NCBI RefSeq assembly: GCF_013127955.1
Contig: NZ_CP053435.1
Location: 5,208,001-5,272,000, forward strand
DNA length: 64,000 nucleotides
Source: Spirosoma taeanense
Lineage (GTDB): Bacteria; Bacteroidota; Bacteroidia; Cytophagales; Spirosomataceae
Direction of reading: 5' to 3'
The notes below the pieces were generated by a model that was not told where the DNA came from, searched no databases, and saw only the letters and a program-made list of their open reading frames with translations. The position numbers and the translations under genes are program-made. Positions 62,718-64,000 of this stretch are shown piece by piece. Each line of letters starts with the position of its first letter. Within the stretch, counting starts at the first letter, position 1.

Positions 62718-63350
62718 CTACAGTTTCTTCGCCGGATTACCGAACACAGTCACGCCTGCTTCGACATTCTCCACAACGACCGATCCGGCACCAATACGCG
62801 CGTTTTTTCCAATGCTTATTCCGGCCACTATCGTTACGCCTGCCCCAACAAAAGCGCCTTCATCAACAACAACTCCGCTGCCGATCAGGCTTCCGGTTCC
62901 AATCTGAATGTAATCGCCGAGTTTAGCCTGACTTTCGATAACGGCACCAGACTGAATGATACAGTGCTGACCAATTTCAGCAAACGGATTTACGACCGCA
63001 CGAGCCGCAATCAGGTTCCCGTGACCAAGTGTTGCAGATGCCGACACGACAGCTGTATCGTGGATCGCATTGACGGGCTGTACCTTGCGCCGATCGTTCA
63101 GCATTTTTACCAGACGTTTCCTGACGCGGCTATCGCCAATAGCCACAAAGGCTTCGCATTTCTGGCCGATAAGCTTCAAAAAGCCGTCATCATCGGTTTC
63201 GCCCAGCACCGACACATCACCAAATTCTTTGCCATGTAGGTCTTTATTATCATCCAGCAGGCCATACACAACTACGTTATTGCGATGAAACAAGTCCAGG
63301 GCCGTAACGCCAAGACTCCCCGCCCCGAAAATTAGCACCGGATTCTCCAT
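62718..63350 (-). CDS. NeuD-like sugar O-acyltransferase
   Basis: A 210-residue protein with an N-terminal PglD/NeuD-type Rossmann domain (PVLIFGAGSLGVTALDLF) and a C-terminal left-handed beta-helix of hexapeptide repeats (about 100-205: GHGNLIAARAVVNPFAEIGQ, IQSGAVIESQAKLGDY). Such enzymes acetylate nucleotide-linked amino sugars. Together with fcl and the next gene it fits envelope polysaccharide or lipid biosynthesis. Confidence 0.88.
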   Translation of the reverse strand: MENPVLIFGAGSLGVTALDLFHRNNVVVYGLLDDNKDLHGKEFGDVSVLGETDDDGFLKLIGQKCEAFVAIGDSRVRKRLVKMLNDRRKVQPVNAIHDTAVVSASATLGHGNLIAARAVVNPFAEIGQHCIIQSGAVIESQAKLGDYIQIGTGSLIGSGVVVDEGAFVGAGVTIVAGISIGKNARIGAGSVVVENVEAGVTVFGNPAKKL

Positions 63351-63462
63351 GTATCGTATTAGATTAAGTCAATGTGAACATTAGCGGTTTCAAAGCTAAT
63401 ATGTTGTCGATTTAGTAATATTCACGTAAATCCTACTTCATGAATGGGGTGTAGCTTCGTTC

Positions 63463-64000
63463 ATGAAATCCAGTACGCAATTTCGCACGATTGTACTCTC
63501 TGATATTCACCTCGGCACGGCCGGGTCGAAAGCAAAAGAGGCCACCGAGTTCCTGCGTAATTATTCCTGCCAGAAATTGATTCTGAATGGCGACATTATC
63601 GATGGCTGGCAATTAAAGCAGTACGGCACCTGGAAAAAAAAGCACACTGCTTTTTTTAAAACGGTTTTAAAGCAAATCGTTCACTACGATACCAAAGTTG
63701 TTTATCTGCGCGGGAATCATGATGACTTTCTGGATCAGGTGATGCCGCTTAAAGTGGGAAAAAACTTTTCGATCCGCAAAGATTACGTGCTTACCTCGGG
63801 TAGCCGTAAGTTTTACGTGACCCACGGCGATGTGTTCGATTCCATTACGTCTCAGATGAAGTGGCTTGCTTATCTGGGCGATGTAGGCTACACGTTTCTG
63901 CTCTGGGTTAATAAATTTTATAATAACTACCGTGCCTGGCGGGGATTGCCCTACTACTCACTATCGCAACAGGTTAAGCATCGGATCAAACAGGCCGTCA
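63463..64000 (+). CDS. UDP-2,3-diacylglucosamine diphosphatase-like metallophosphoesterase (partial)
   Basis: The frame opens at ATG 63463 and runs off the window end (about 179 codons seen). The calcineurin-like phosphoesterase metal motifs are visible: VLSDIHLG, NGDIIDGW, RGNHDDF and THGDVFD. This combination fits the LpxH-like UDP-2,3-diacylglucosamine diphosphatase family, acting in lipid A synthesis. The 3' part is missing, so length and C-terminal features cannot be judged. Confidence 0.85.
   Translation, partial: MKSSTQFRTIVLSDIHLGTAGSKAKEATEFLRNYSCQKLILNGDIIDGWQLKQYGTWKKKHTAFFKTVLKQIVHYDTKVVYLRGNHDDFLDQVMPLKVGKNFSIRKDYVLTSGSRKFYVTHGDVFDSITSQMKWLAYLGDVGYTFLLWVNKFYNNYRAWRGLPYYSLSQQVKHRIKQAV

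Noticed and set aside
1..64000. CRISPR arrays, tRNA or rRNA genes, insertion sequences, prophage or defence islands
   Set aside because: No regularly spaced direct repeats, no transposase, integrase or phage structural genes, and no cloverleaf or rRNA-like sequence were noticed on either strand by eye; a tRNAscan or Rfam search could still find something small.

Overview
The window looks like a chromosomal segment of a Bacteroidota bacterium of the order Cytophagales, most like Spirosoma or a close relative. This is inferred from protein style, the conserved DUF177-rpmF-plsX-fabH-efp-accB-accC block, several TAnnTTTG-type -7 promoter boxes, weak Shine-Dalgarno sequences and a eukaryote-type (GT3) glycogen synthase. 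No rRNA, tRNA, CRISPR array, insertion sequence or prophage was seen. The genes are mostly intact and closely packed.

Layout. 0-10 kb: a PDZ aspartyl protease, a PhoB/PhoR-like two-component pair, an AI-2E permease, a LON-domain protein, an isochorismatase-type hydrolase, a phosphotransferase/acyl-CoA dehydrogenase pair and a DMT transporter. 10-15.7 kb: the fatty-acid/ribosome cluster. 15.7-20 kb: two sodium:solute symporters flanking a myo-inositol oxygenase. 20-22.2 kb: NUDIX, Dps and LhgO.

22.5-37.7 kb is the most distinctive region, an assimilatory nitrate island. A TrpD2-like gene (resembling cyanobacterial CnaT) and cobA read leftward. Reading rightward from a shared AT-rich promoter region are nirB, nirD, a NarX-like histidine kinase without a partner regulator, an outer-membrane porin, narK, a nitrate reductase fused to a NirB-like FAD/[2Fe-2S] module, and a rubredoxin-tailed protein with the fold of a sulfite/nitrite reductase but no siroheme cysteines. 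CobA supplies the siroheme precursor for NirB. Porin and NarK bring nitrate in, the fused NasA makes nitrite, and NirBD makes ammonium.

37.8-49.8 kb: a SWIM-SNF2 helicase, a CPBP protease, YbeY, a quinone-oxidoreductase-like protein, biotin genes bioF-bioD-bioA, an AlbA-type protein, a carotenoid hydroxylase, a DUF2795 protein and CutC. 49.8-64 kb: a third symporter, PurU, a Tat-exported glycosylasparaginase, glycogen synthase, MogA (molybdenum cofactor), AnmK, a fructosamine kinase, a DEAD-box helicase, a TPR protein, a YwqK-like protein, GDP-fucose synthase, a NeuD-like acyltransferase, and a metallophosphoesterase cut by the window end.

The strongest leads are the unusual composition of the nitrate island (degenerate siroheme-fold rubredoxin protein, CnaT-like neighbour, orphan NarX-like kinase, structured leader), a ribosomal protein L32 with no zinc-binding cysteines, and a displaced start of the glycogen synthase gene.
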